NCBI RefSeq assembly: GCF_047238265.1
Contig: NZ_JBDFMM010000001.1
Coordinates: 2,108,001-2,172,000 of the forward strand
Reading direction: 5' to 3'
Length of the DNA stretch: 64,000 nt
Source: Paenibacillus_F sp047238265
GTDB taxonomy: Bacteria; Bacillota; Bacilli; Paenibacillales; NBRC-103111
Numbering within the stretch: position 1 is the stretch's first letter; the number at the start of each line of letters is the position of its first letter. A program made the position numbers and the translations under genes. This document shows, piece after piece, positions 23,382 to 31,594 of the stretch. A model generated the notes under the pieces. That model was not told where the DNA came from and did not search any database. It was given only the letters and a program-made list of their open reading frames with translations.

Positions 23382-25147
23382 GATCGCTCGCAACTACAAT
23401 CCGTACGACATGGAATGCTTTTTCTAGAGTATACGCGTTTAACAAAATCATAGTTCTCTTCTCCTTATTCGCTTACGTCTTCTCCGCCGTTCAATCGAAT
23501 GTAAGCGTTTATCTCAGCAAGTTAATCGTGGATCAGCTGACGATTAAAAACTTCTATCTGCTGATGGGCGGCATTGCACTTTTAATCCTGCTTCAACTTC
23601 TCCGGGCGGCTTTGGATGCGTACGCACAGCTGAAAAGCCGTAAGATGAGCCTGATGTTTGCCATCCAGTCCGAAGGCAAGCTCATCGATCTTGTAGAGAA
23701 GACGGAACTGATCGAGAAAGAGCACCCGCGTTTCAAGGGAGATTTTTCTTACTGGTCTTACAGCAACAACAAATATTACGATACATACTTGATTGCAATC
23801 AGTCTGGTCAAACAGCTCATTCTCGCCGTACTCAGCCTGTTCTTTCTTCTTCACTCTTATTGGCTTTTGGGTATTCTCGCTCTTCTGGTCGGCACGTGGA
23901 GAGGCGTTTACGATCTGATGGCCGTACGCCGGCGGGTTGAGATTAATGAGCAGTTGATGAGGAATACACGAAGCCATCATTATTATTACGACCTACTCAC
24001 AATTTCGGAGACTCAGAAAGAAATGATGCTATTCCGGTTGTTTCCGTACTTTCGAAAACGCTGGCTGGACAAGAAAGCGGAGTCCGCGGATCTGGAAATT
24101 AAGCTCGAGAAAATCAATCATCAACGAACTTTTCGCGGGGAGCTTGTCTCCATCTTGAACACCGGATTAGTCACCGCCATAACAGCTTACCTAATTTATA
24201 CAGGCACCTTGAGCATCGGTGATTATGTGGCCATAACGATGGCGCTCGGCATGACGGAAAGCAATATCAGCTCATTGTTCACTTCATATTCGCAATTAAA
24301 AGAATACTGCACGCATATCGAGAAGTTGAACCTGATCGAAGAGCAAAACGAGGTAGCCGTCAGTGCCGAGAAAAACGTCCGAAGCAAGCCGTTTGTATTC
24401 GATAAGGAAATCCGGATTCAAGACTTATCCTTCCAATATCCGAATCAAGACCGTCCTGCTCTAAACGGAATCAGCGCTGAAATCAAGAAAGGGGAAGTCG
24501 TCGCCATTCTGGGCGAGAACGGTTCCGGCAAATCGACGCTCATTAAGCTGCTTCTCGGGCTGTATCAGACGGAAAAGGACTCGATCTTTTACGACGGTGT
24601 CAGCTTGAAGAACATGGACCGCCTTCATATGTGGCAGAAAAGCAGCGCCGTATTTCAGGACTTTATCCGGTACATGACGGACGTAAGAGAAAATGTGGCT
24701 GCGGGCAATATAGGTGAAATCGAAGATTCGGAGAAACTCGAACGAATGCTTGCCAGAGTAGGTCTGGCTGATGCCTTCAAAAACGGGCTGGACAGCCGCT
24801 TGGGATTTCTGGATGACGATGCCGTCAACCTGTCGGGAGGACAGTGGCAGAGACTCGCTTTATCCCGCGTTTTCGTCCGGGATGACGATGACCTTGTCGT
24901 GTTCGATGAACCGACCGCCGCTTTGGACCCGCTTAGCGAAGTGCGCTTGATGAACGAGCTTCTGAGCCATTTTAAAGGAAAAACCGTTCTCCTCATTTCC
25001 CATCGGGTCGGAGTCGCGCGAAATGCGGACCGCATTATCGTGATGGAACGCGGACGAATTGCCGAGACGGGTAATCACAGGGAATTGCTGGAACGTCAAG
25101 GTCTGTACAGCGAGATATGGAATCAGCAGAAACAGTGGTATGTGTAA
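23378..25147 (+). CDS. ABC transporter, fused permease and ATPase (probable peptide exporter)
   Basis: This 589-residue half-transporter has an N-terminal six-helix exporter domain (residues about 20-320) and a C-terminal ATPase: Walker A LGENGSGKSTLIK around 387, signature LSGGQWQRLALSR around 487, Walker B DLVVFDEPTAALDPLSE and H-loop LISHRVG. It lacks an N-terminal C39 peptidase, so any leader would have to be removed by another enzyme or be absent. It lies between two thioredoxin-like genes and upstream of the Cys-rich peptide gene, so export of that peptide is the likely job. Confidence 0.88.
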   Translation: MRSLATTIRTTWNAFSRVYAFNKIIVLFSLFAYVFSAVQSNVSVYLSKLIVDQLTIKNFYLLMGGIALLILLQLLRAALDAYAQLKSRKMSLMFAIQSEGKLIDLVEKTELIEKEHPRFKGDFSYWSYSNNKYYDTYLIAISLVKQLILAVLSLFFLLHSYWLLGILALLVGTWRGVYDLMAVRRRVEINEQLMRNTRSHHYYYDLLTISETQKEMMLFRLFPYFRKRWLDKKAESADLEIKLEKINHQRTFRGELVSILNTGLVTAITAYLIYTGTLSIGDYVAITMALGMTESNISSLFTSYSQLKEYCTHIEKLNLIEEQNEVAVSAEKNVRSKPFVFDKEIRIQDLSFQYPNQDRPALNGISAEIKKGEVVAILGENGSGKSTLIKLLLGLYQTEKDSIFYDGVSLKNMDRLHMWQKSSAVFQDFIRYMTDVRENVAAGNIGEIEDSEKLERMLARVGLADAFKNGLDSRLGFLDDDAVNLSGGQWQRLALSRVFVRDDDDLVVFDEPTAALDPLSEVRLMNELLSHFKGKTVLLISHRVGVARNADRIIVMERGRIAETGNHRELLERQGLYSEIWNQQKQWYV

Positions 25148-25172
25148 CGAACTTACAAGGAGGGAAATACTC

Positions 25173-25628
25173 ATGACGTCATCTGTCCCATCATCCCGCT
25201 TATCGGATACGGGCCTGCCTCTAGGCTCATCGCTGCCTGAACTTCCGGACTATTTGAAGGAAAGTATAGGGGCGGCCTGGAACCAAACGGGCACCATCCG
25301 GGTCCTGTTGTTCGCCTCTGTTTATTGCACCCATTGCATAGATCTGCTGCCGCATCTCCAAAAGATCGCGGAAACTTACCCGACGTTTTCTATCCGTCTG
25401 TTTACTACCGGTGACGAAGAGGATCATCGGAGTATGAGGGAGTTTTTCGGCTGGGACTTTCCGGTAAGCACGATGGATCAGAGCGATATGGAGGCTTATT
25501 TCGAAGTTACCGCCTTGCCTTTTATGCTACTTGTGGACGAGTCGGACTTAGTTGCGGCGAAAGGTGTTGTTTACAACGCCGATGATTTTAAACAGATCGT
25601 GCAATTCAACCGAATCGCGTCTTCCTAA
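25173..25628 (+). CDS. Thioredoxin-like protein with CTHC motif
   Basis: This 151-residue protein has IRVLLFASVYCTHCIDLLPHLQKIAETYP with CxxC (Cys-Thr-His-Cys) near residues 48-51 and the cis-Pro loop VTALPFMLLVDESDLVAAKGV. The Cys-x-His-Cys dipeptide resembles oxidising DsbA-type active sites (CPHC) more than reducing thioredoxin (CGPC). There is no clear signal peptide. ATG 25173 follows AAGGAGGG; the frame is open upstream into the ABC gene but without a ribosome site. It is placed immediately before the Cys-rich peptide gene. Confidence 0.78.
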   Translation: MTSSVPSSRLSDTGLPLGSSLPELPDYLKESIGAAWNQTGTIRVLLFASVYCTHCIDLLPHLQKIAETYPTFSIRLFTTGDEEDHRSMREFFGWDFPVSTMDQSDMEAYFEVTALPFMLLVDESDLVAAKGVVYNADDFKQIVQFNRIASS

Positions 25629-25690
25629 AACCGGTATCACGGTGCTTGCGCCTGACGATACAACTTTCTAATTGAAAGGAGGTGAATAAG

Positions 25691-25870
25691 ATGGCTTGTG
25701 AATGTCCGCAAGGAACAGTTTTGAGTGAGTCAAGAGCCTGCCTGATCGGCAACTGCACATCCAACGGTACTTCATACCCTAAAATTTTGACTTCCACTAA
25801 AACTGTTGCCTGTAATGATGCTGCCAACAGAGTAATCGTTTGCACTTTCAACGCCGGCTGCTGCTACTAA
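25691..25870 (+). CDS. Cys-rich secreted peptide, candidate defensin- or laterosporulin-like bacteriocin
   Basis: A 59-residue product with eight Cys (residues 3, 5, 17, 22, 41, 50, 56, 57), enough for four disulfides, beginning MACECPQG and ending NAGCCY. It has an exceptionally strong ribosome site (AAAGGAGGTGAATAAG), a sign of high expression. No double-glycine or Sec leader is visible, so it may be exported leaderless. The ACxCP start is like that of laterosporulin (ACQCP, from memory), a leaderless disulfide-bonded bacteriocin with six Cys. It is surrounded by an ABC exporter and thiol-disulfide genes. Function as antimicrobial, signal or structural peptide is inferred. Confidence 0.75.
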   Translation: MACECPQGTVLSESRACLIGNCTSNGTSYPKILTSTKTVACNDAANRVIVCTFNAGCCY

Positions 25871-25935
25871 GCACTACAAAGGAGAAGGGCGATAGTCCCT
25901 TCTCTTTTATTCCATTTTCAAAGGGGTGTCTTGTA

Positions 25936-26331
25936 TTGAACGCTCAATTGCTCGTCTGCGATCAGATTACGAATAATGCCTCGCTGGGAGGCCATGCTTT
26001 AGGCACCGTGTTGAATCAGGTATCGATTCCGGCGCTGCCGTATGTGGTAGAACTGCATGTCCTGATCAAATTGTTTGATCTGCCGCGTCATGAATTTGTC
26101 GATACCGCTTTGATCATTACAAACTCTTCGGGCGAAATTATTGACCGTACACCGGCTACCGTTCTGCGTAATTACAGAGCCGAGGATCAAGTTCCCGGTG
26201 TTGATCAGGATTTATCACTGAATTTGATCGTGACGGACCCGGGCATTATTTATATCCGGTGTATGGTAAACGGAGAAGAAGCGGCCTGGTACCCGTTAAC
26301 GATTCGTCTGCAAGAATGCAAAGTCTCTTGA
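25936..26331 (+). CDS. DUF6941-like beta-rich protein in the peptide operon
   Basis: This 131-residue protein starts at TTG 25936, with AAAGGGGTG eight bases upstream; no ATG or GTG in this frame has a ribosome site. The pattern LLVCDQITNNASLGGHALGTVLNQVSIPALPYVVELHVLIKL, a middle alternating-strand region and a closing GIIYIRCMVNGEEAAWYPLTIRLQE match the general layout of DUF6941, a small beta-sandwich family often encoded near secreted or immunity functions. It lies 65 bp after the Cys-rich peptide. It could be an immunity or binding protein, but nothing in the sequence proves this. Confidence 0.6.
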   Translation: MNAQLLVCDQITNNASLGGHALGTVLNQVSIPALPYVVELHVLIKLFDLPRHEFVDTALIITNSSGEIIDRTPATVLRNYRAEDQVPGVDQDLSLNLIVTDPGIIYIRCMVNGEEAAWYPLTIRLQECKVS

Positions 26332-26376
26332 CTATTTAGTTCGGCCAAGGGACAACGAGAAAAGAGTGATGGTTTT

Positions 26377-26910
26377 ATGATTCAGTGGGTTGGCTATATT
26401 CTGGATATGACTATGTCGGTTCTTTTTTTTCTGCCGTTTTACATAAAAGCCATGAGATTTCGCAATTTTCGGATCGAATTGTATTCCTATGGCAGCCTGC
26501 CCCGCCCTCTCGTTCCGGCAGCGGCTTTTGCCGTACTTTCTTTAGAATGCGCCTTGTTTATTACGTTTGCCTGCGGGCTGTTCGAAGGTTGGAAGGAGCC
26601 TGCCGCCATCATTCTGCTGGGGGCGTTCGCCTACTTTTCATGGCGGAAAACAAAACTCACGGGTGTCGACGCTTGCGCCTGTTACGGAGATATCGCGTTT
26701 CTGAATCGTTCTCCCGTGTACCGCAACGCCATTCTTATAAGTTTGTTGGCAGTGGATATGCTGCTGCCCGCTCCCGAGCAGGATAGAGACGCCATGATCA
26801 ACTCGCTTCTTTTCGTAATGGCTTTGTCGATATCGATCGGACTCATTCAATCTGAGTGGACCGATAGGAAGAGGAGGAAGCGCAGTGGGCAATCTTCTGT
26901 TCCTAGGTAA
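26377..26910 (+). CDS. MauE-like membrane redox protein
   Basis: This 177-residue protein has four or five membrane helices. The loop before the last helices contains DACACYGDIAFLNRSPVYRNAILI, matching the MauE/DoxX-like pattern in which a Cys-containing CxC(F/Y)G segment precedes a VxRNxxL helix. MauE proteins supply electrons or oxidising power across the membrane for disulfide formation in partner proteins. Here it is followed (26-bp overlap) by a MauD-like protein, so the pair mirrors mauED. It probably renews a thiol-disulfide protein outside the membrane. Confidence 0.75.
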   Translation: MIQWVGYILDMTMSVLFFLPFYIKAMRFRNFRIELYSYGSLPRPLVPAAAFAVLSLECALFITFACGLFEGWKEPAAIILLGAFAYFSWRKTKLTGVDACACYGDIAFLNRSPVYRNAILISLLAVDMLLPAPEQDRDAMINSLLFVMALSISIGLIQSEWTDRKRRKRSGQSSVPR

Positions 26911-27298
26911 TCTGGTGTGGTTTCTTGTTGGCATCCTGTTTTTGTTTCTTCACAAGCGTAAAAAGCATAAAGAAGTAACTGCAAGGATCGAAGAGATCAA
27001 ACGACTTTCTAGAACACAAGGAGAGGGGATGAGGATTTTATTCATGGATTACAAAGACCCTGCGTTTAAAAAGATTGACTCCCTGCTTTCGGCGAGTGCT
27101 GACGTTCCGGGAACTATCGTAGTGATCCATGCCCCTTCCTGGTTGATCGCCGCAAGAGAAAAGAAATGGGCAGCGCATGAGGTGATAGATGGCAGCAGGA
27201 TACCTTCCTCCAACAGAAGCGGGATGATTGTGACCCGCGGCGACGGATACGATATTTACGACGAAGCGGCAGCATACCTGGCGTACGTATCCTCATAG
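26885..27298 (+). CDS. MauD-like membrane-anchored protein lacking CxxC
   Basis: This 137-residue protein has one N-terminal membrane helix (LLFLGNLVWFLVGILFLFL), a basic stretch (HKRKKHK) and a C-terminal domain of about 85 residues with strand patterns of a thioredoxin fold (GTIVVIHAPSWLIAAREKKW, GMIVTRGDGYDIYDE). Where MauD/TlpA would have CxxC it reads APSWLIA, and the protein has no Cys at all. It may be a scaffold or chaperone rather than an oxidoreductase. GTG 26885 follows GGAGG within the MauE gene. Last gene of the operon. Confidence 0.6.
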   Translation: MGNLLFLGNLVWFLVGILFLFLHKRKKHKEVTARIEEIKRLSRTQGEGMRILFMDYKDPAFKKIDSLLSASADVPGTIVVIHAPSWLIAAREKKWAAHEVIDGSRIPSSNRSGMIVTRGDGYDIYDEAAAYLAYVSS

Positions 27299-27363
27299 GC
27301 AGTAATGGTGAAACAAATAATTTATACGAGACTCCCGCAGTTACCTTCTCGGTGAGCAGACAA

Positions 27364-27406
27364 AAGCACGCAAATTTCCTCAATGGAGGAAGGAGCGTGC
27401 TTTTTT
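27364..27406 (+). terminator. Terminator of the Cys-rich peptide operon
   Basis: Stems AAGCACGC/GCGTGCTT and TTCCTC/GAGGAA stack around a small internal loop, followed by six T. Confidence 0.92.
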
Positions 27407-27498
27407 GTCCGGCATATACAAAAAGTCGGGCCATTTGATTTCCTCATTTGCCAAATCTTTAGCGGAAGCTCCCGGATTTTCGAGTCCTGCTAAAAATG

Positions 27499-27527
27499 TA
27501 TAATTGATAATGATAACCATTATCAAT
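27499..27527 (+). promoter_or_regulatory. Fur box on the -10 of the AraC/lipoprotein gene
   Basis: TATAAT at 27499-27504 runs into ATTGATAATG-ATAAC-CATTATCAAT (27503-27527), a 10-bp inverted repeat of the Fur type. Repression by Fe2+-Fur is inferred. Confidence 0.85.
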
Positions 27528-27578
27528 TATAATAAACGGACAAATAAACCAGCATTTGTTCCAGGGGGTGATAAATCG

Positions 27579-29537
27579 ATGCGGGTAGACGACCACTTAT
27601 TTTTTTGGAATCAGACTTCCGTTAAAATTTTAGACGTCCGCTTTATAGCGTCGGTTGCGGCGGGGGAGATCTCCTCGTTGATTTTGCCGGCCAGTTGTTT
27701 CATGTACACGATAAGCGGAACAGGGTATGTACGAATGGATGGTGAGCTTTTACACATAAGCGGTTTTCATGTTTTGCACGGGGGGAAAGGCAGTCGTGTA
27801 GACATTTATGCGGCTGAAAATAAATTCAGCTATTATCTGCTGTATTACAAAGCGTATTTCCCTGTCCCTTTACGGAAGGAAGCGGCCGAAATGATGAATG
27901 GCTGCAATCCGTTTCAGCTGCAGTATAGCTGTGCTCCTTATCAACCGCTTTCTCTGTTGAACACCATACAGCTTATGCATAAGGAATGGGTGATACAGGG
28001 GCATCTGGAGCGGCTTCACGTAAAAGCGTTGTTTTATCAGTTCGTGCACGAACTGCTGGCCCAGATTCAAGCCCGCCGAATTCCGGCGGTAAAAGCCGAT
28101 GTCGCGGAGCAAGCCCGCCGCTATCTGGAAGAGAATTATACGGAACCTGCTACCCTGGAGAGATTAGCGGAACTGCTGGACAGCAGCCCCCGGCATTTAA
28201 GCAGACTGTTCAAGCGCAAAACCGGTAAGAGCCCGATTGACTATATGGTTCGGCTTCGCATGAAGAAGGCGAAGGAAATGCTGGTGACTACGGAGATGAC
28301 ATTGCAGGAGATTGCCGAAAGCATCGGCTATCCCGACAGTTATTCGATGGCTAAAATGTTCAAAAAACAGACAGGAATTGCGCCGATTCGCTACCGTACA
28401 GAAAAAAGAAACGGGGGAAGCTGTCCTGATTTGCCATCCGATACGGCCGTATTTGACATTGCGGGAAAAGATACGCTGTTTTATATTGAATATGATAATC
28501 ATTCTCAATATAAAAAGGAGCTAAACTTCCCCATGTTATACAGCAGAAAACCTTCCGCGGCAATCACATTGCTGCTATGTTTGATGATCCTGCTCAGTGC
28601 GTGTTCGGCGGGAAAGACGAGCGGTTCCGCGAACAGCAATTCGCTTCCTTCGACCAGTCCGGCTTCTACTGCCGCCACCGGGAGCAATCAGGCTGCGGCA
28701 AGCAATCCCGCGACTAAGATCATTTCTACCGCCAAAGGCGACGTCGAAATTCCCGTGAATCCGAAACGGGTCGTCGTTTTGTATTTATTGGGCGATGTGC
28801 TGGCTTTCGATGTGATGCCTGTGGGGATATCGGACATGTACAAAGGAGCGGCGTTTGAGAAGGAGCTGTCGGGGGTCCAGGCGCTCGGCGAATGGTTCAA
28901 ACCAAGTGCGGAAGCCGTGCTTGCCCTGGAACCCGACCTGATTATCGTCCCTTCGGAAGAGACTTACGGAATGCTGAACAAAATCGCGCCTACCGTCTAC
29001 ATTCCTTATGAACAGATGACGATGGAAGAACGGTTGAATAAGCTTGCTGAAGCGCTCGGCAAGGAGAAGGAATCCGCCAAACTGCTGGCCGACTTCCACA
29101 AGAAGGTGGAACAAAGCAAGCAAAAGCTGAAGCAGGCGGGGATTTATGAGAAGACCGTTACCATCATGGAGGGCGGGAAAGGCAGCATGGCTGTCGTCTC
29201 ATCACGGAACTACGGCCGCGGTTCCCAGGTCATCTATGAATATTTAGGCATGAAAGCGCCTGCTGTCCTTCAAAAAGATATCGATGCCGGGAGCAAAGCG
29301 GGGAGCTCGAAGAACGTCTCGTTGGAAGTGCTCCATCAATACTCGGGCGACTATGTGTTCCGTTCGGCGTACGAAGGGATGGTGGATTTGTCCCAAAATC
29401 CCGCCTGGAAACAAATTCCCGCAGTGAAGGAAGGGCGGCTGTTCGAGATCAGTTTCGGTTTGTCGTACTACAATGACATTTATTCGCTGGACAAGCAGCT
29501 GGATTTTGTAATGGACAGCCTGCTGCAGCCGAAATAA
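27579..29537 (+). CDS. AraC-type regulator fused in frame to a siderophore-binding lipoprotein
   Basis: A continuous 652-codon frame. Residues 1-150 form a cupin-like sensor, about 188-285 two AraC helix-turn-helices (ERLAELLDSSPRHLSRLFKRKTGKSP; LQEIAESIGYPDSYSMAKMFKKQTGIAP). After a 35-residue linker comes a complete lipoprotein of 334 residues starting at Met 319: signal peptide with ILLSACSAG and a FeuA/FhuD-type binding protein (NPKRVVVLYLLGDVLAFDVMPVGI, LEPDLIIVPSEE). The linker DNA holds a Fur box and a ribosome site, as if an intergenic region had lost its stop. ATG 27579 follows AGGGGGTG. Either one Btr-like fusion or two products. Confidence 0.8.
   Translation: MRVDDHLFFWNQTSVKILDVRFIASVAAGEISSLILPASCFMYTISGTGYVRMDGELLHISGFHVLHGGKGSRVDIYAAENKFSYYLLYYKAYFPVPLRKEAAEMMNGCNPFQLQYSCAPYQPLSLLNTIQLMHKEWVIQGHLERLHVKALFYQFVHELLAQIQARRIPAVKADVAEQARRYLEENYTEPATLERLAELLDSSPRHLSRLFKRKTGKSPIDYMVRLRMKKAKEMLVTTEMTLQEIAESIGYPDSYSMAKMFKKQTGIAPIRYRTEKRNGGSCPDLPSDTAVFDIAGKDTLFYIEYDNHSQYKKELNFPMLYSRKPSAAITLLLCLMILLSACSAGKTSGSANSNSLPSTSPASTAATGSNQAAASNPATKIISTAKGDVEIPVNPKRVVVLYLLGDVLAFDVMPVGISDMYKGAAFEKELSGVQALGEWFKPSAEAVLALEPDLIIVPSEETYGMLNKIAPTVYIPYEQMTMEERLNKLAEALGKEKESAKLLADFHKKVEQSKQKLKQAGIYEKTVTIMEGGKGSMAVVSSRNYGRGSQVIYEYLGMKAPAVLQKDIDAGSKAGSSKNVSLEVLHQYSGDYVFRSAYEGMVDLSQNPAWKQIPAVKEGRLFEISFGLSYYNDIYSLDKQLDFVMDSLLQPK
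28493..28535 (+). promoter_or_regulatory. Internal Fur box, ribosome site and start for the lipoprotein part
   Basis: TGATAATCATTCTCA at 28493-28507 differs at one position from the 7-1-7 Fur consensus TGATAATnATTATCA. AGGAG follows at 28516-28520 and ATG at 28533 opens the lipoprotein signal peptide. All of this is inside the open frame. Confidence 0.7.
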
Positions 29538-29596
29538 ATGTCTGGGATGAATAGAAGTGAATCGTTTTTCGGAGATAATCCCGACATGAAAAACGG

Positions 29597-29635
29597 AAAA
29601 GGCGGTCTCCTTTTTACAGAGGAGGACCGCCTTTT
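29597..29635 (+). terminator. Bidirectional terminator
   Basis: An 11-pair stem AAAAGGCGGTC/GACCGCCTTTT lies between convergent genes, with T-runs on both strands. Confidence 0.88.
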
Positions 29636-29756
29636 AGGTGTCTCTTGATTACATAACGAACGGACTCTTTCCCTTGCAGGGTGTCCTGATGATGAAAAAA
29701 CGTCCGGACAGGTATCCTCTACGCTTGGAATCGTTTGCGGCTGCCTCGAAATACAG

Positions 29757-30218
29757 TTAATCGGCTGTGGCTGTATAGGCTTGCAGCCGGGAAGCGAATT
29801 CGGCAAAACTGCCGGCTATCTCCCTTACGTTCTGCTCCATCAGCTCTTGCGCCTCTTCGGGCGTTTCCGACTCGCTTTCCGCGTCCTCCCGCACCATCGC
29901 TTCATCGTGATCCATGAGAACAACGGCAGGGGAAGAGGGGTTCGTGCGGTAATCGAACAAGTAGTTGTTGCCGCTGCTTACGCTCCACGCAAAAGGAATG
30001 AGCCGTTTGGGATCGGGATTCACTTCATCCGTAAGGTCTCGGTTTGTTTGGATGAAGCGTTCATCGAGTTCGGAAAATCGGACTTCCCAATCGGTAAAAT
30101 CTCCGTTTTCAACGAAGTTATATCCCCGCTTCTGTACGTTTTGCAGAAAGTTCAAATAATCGGAAGGGAAGACGATTCCATAGTGCTGCTCGATTTTTTT
30201 CACTGATTGGTTTTCCAT
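29757..30218 (-). CDS. SMI1/KNR4 (SUKH) family protein
   Basis: This 153-residue protein has the SUKH-1 pattern: KKIEQHYGIVFPSDYLNFLQNVQKRGYNF at the N-terminus, a central IPFAWSVSSGNNYLFDYR and AVVLMDHDEAMV. A Glu/Ser-rich stretch and a C-terminal FAEFASRLQAY helix follow. Many SUKH proteins are immunity proteins of contact-dependent toxins, but lone copies such as this are common and may have other roles; no toxin gene is adjacent. ATG 30218 is used, with AGAGGTG just upstream. Confidence 0.85.
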   Translation of the reverse strand: MENQSVKKIEQHYGIVFPSDYLNFLQNVQKRGYNFVENGDFTDWEVRFSELDERFIQTNRDLTDEVNPDPKRLIPFAWSVSSGNNYLFDYRTNPSSPAVVLMDHDEAMVREDAESESETPEEAQELMEQNVREIAGSFAEFASRLQAYTATAD

Positions 30219-30291
30219 AGGCTGCACCTCTTTCTTTCACACTCGAATGGTATATGATAAGTAAAGTATAATCTATTAAAAGGAGAACACC

Positions 30292-30702
30292 ATGCAAATT
30301 GTTTCGGCAGACGCCGCGGATTTTGAGTACATACGTGATCGCCACCCTCATATTCAAGAAAATCTGATCCTGCCCAAAATCCGGGAAAAGGAAATTTACC
30401 TGCTGCGCAGTGAGGAGAATGTTAACATCGGCTGGATGAGATACGGCTATTTTTGGGATAACACCCCGTTTATGAACATGCTCTGGATTGACGAACCGTA
30501 TCGGGACAAAGGTTTCGGTAAGGAAGTTGTTCTTTTCTGGGAAAAAGAAATGACTAATCGCGGATTCAAGCTGGTGATGACCTCTACCTTGGCCAATGAA
30601 GAAGCACAGCATTTTTACAGGAAGCTGGGGTACCGGGACGCGGGATGTCTGCTGCTCGATAATGAACCTATGGAAATTATCCTGACAAAAAAACTTCCAT
30701 AA
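30292..30702 (+). CDS. GNAT-family acetyltransferase
   Basis: This 136-residue protein has the GNAT order: an N-terminal strand, NVNIGWMRYGYFWDNTPFMNMLWIDEPYRDKGFGKEVVLFWEKEM (acetyl-CoA loop DKGFGK near residue 76), and TSTLANEEAQHFYRKLGYRDAGCLLL as the final motif. The substrate is unknown. ATG 30292 follows AAAAGGAG, and TATAAT at 30267-30272 is a likely -10. It is divergent from the SMI1/KNR4 gene. Confidence 0.88.
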   Translation: MQIVSADAADFEYIRDRHPHIQENLILPKIREKEIYLLRSEENVNIGWMRYGYFWDNTPFMNMLWIDEPYRDKGFGKEVVLFWEKEMTNRGFKLVMTSTLANEEAQHFYRKLGYRDAGCLLLDNEPMEIILTKKLP

Positions 30703-30762
30703 ACGATGACAGATTGCAAGCGGCCGATAGGGTGGCGATGCGGATAAAAGGACGTGAATCGT

Positions 30763-31557
30763 GTGGATAAAAAAGCGAAAAAAATATTGGCAGCCACTTT
30801 CTGGTCTGCCGCCGGTTGGAAAAACAAGCCGGAAGTTTATGCCGGCGATGATTTCGAATATGCCAAAAGCAAGGGACTTATGTTTGATCCTCTTACGGTT
30901 AAGCATGATGAGCTGATCAAGCGCCTTCACGACCTTCATCAAACCGTTACGAAAGAACGAGTGGCCGCCGCTTTTCTGCATAGTCTTTCCACTAAAAAGG
31001 TCCATCTGCGAAGCGCGCTTTCCAGTTGGGCGTTAACAGCCGGGCTCCCTCTGCATACGTATGGAGAGCGCAGCGCAGTGCGGCCCAATTACAACAGCTG
31101 CGGGGACTGTAATTATCGGGGGATCATGTCGGACCGCGAATATGTCCATGCGGATCTGAACGTACTGAATTTCGAGCGGATCAAATGGGGAGGCATTCGT
31201 CTGAACTGGCTTCTTTACTGCTGGCTGGATCTCGAATTGTTCAGCAAAGAGGAAGCCTTCGACGTAACGCCGGAGGATGTGGCCATTCTACACGGAATGA
31301 CGGGAGCGATTCAGGAATGTGAAGCTCATGATAGTGCCCGGAAGCTGGAAAAACGCTGGAAAGATGTCCTCCCTTCGAGCAAGAATGAACGGGATGTGGT
31401 CATGGAAATATGGGGATATGCCGGATTGCTGGTAGAAGGGGACACACCCCGCAGGCGCCGGGGCGGGGATCATGATTTTAACTCCGTGGCGGGCTGGCAG
31501 GGGGATGACGGTTATTCACGGGAAGCGCTGGAGTACTACTTCGGAGCGTTTTTGTAA
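30763..31557 (+). CDS. Conserved protein with a CxxC pair, function unknown
   Basis: This encodes 264 residues from GTG 30763 (GTG 30754 is too close to the ribosome site AAAAGGAC). The protein is soluble, Trp-rich and mostly helical; NYNSCGDCNYRG near residue 110 could bind a metal. A C-terminal Arg-rich DTPRRRRGGDHDFNSVAGWQGDDGYSREALEYYFG stretch looks like a nucleic-acid or partner-binding tail. Not assigned to a family with confidence. It lies in a row of small genes after the GNAT gene. Confidence 0.6.
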   Translation: MDKKAKKILAATFWSAAGWKNKPEVYAGDDFEYAKSKGLMFDPLTVKHDELIKRLHDLHQTVTKERVAAAFLHSLSTKKVHLRSALSSWALTAGLPLHTYGERSAVRPNYNSCGDCNYRGIMSDREYVHADLNVLNFERIKWGGIRLNWLLYCWLDLELFSKEEAFDVTPEDVAILHGMTGAIQECEAHDSARKLEKRWKDVLPSSKNERDVVMEIWGYAGLLVEGDTPRRRRGGDHDFNSVAGWQGDDGYSREALEYYFGAFL

Positions 31558-31594
31558 GGAAGACTAATAAGATAGTAATTTGAAAGGAGTAATA

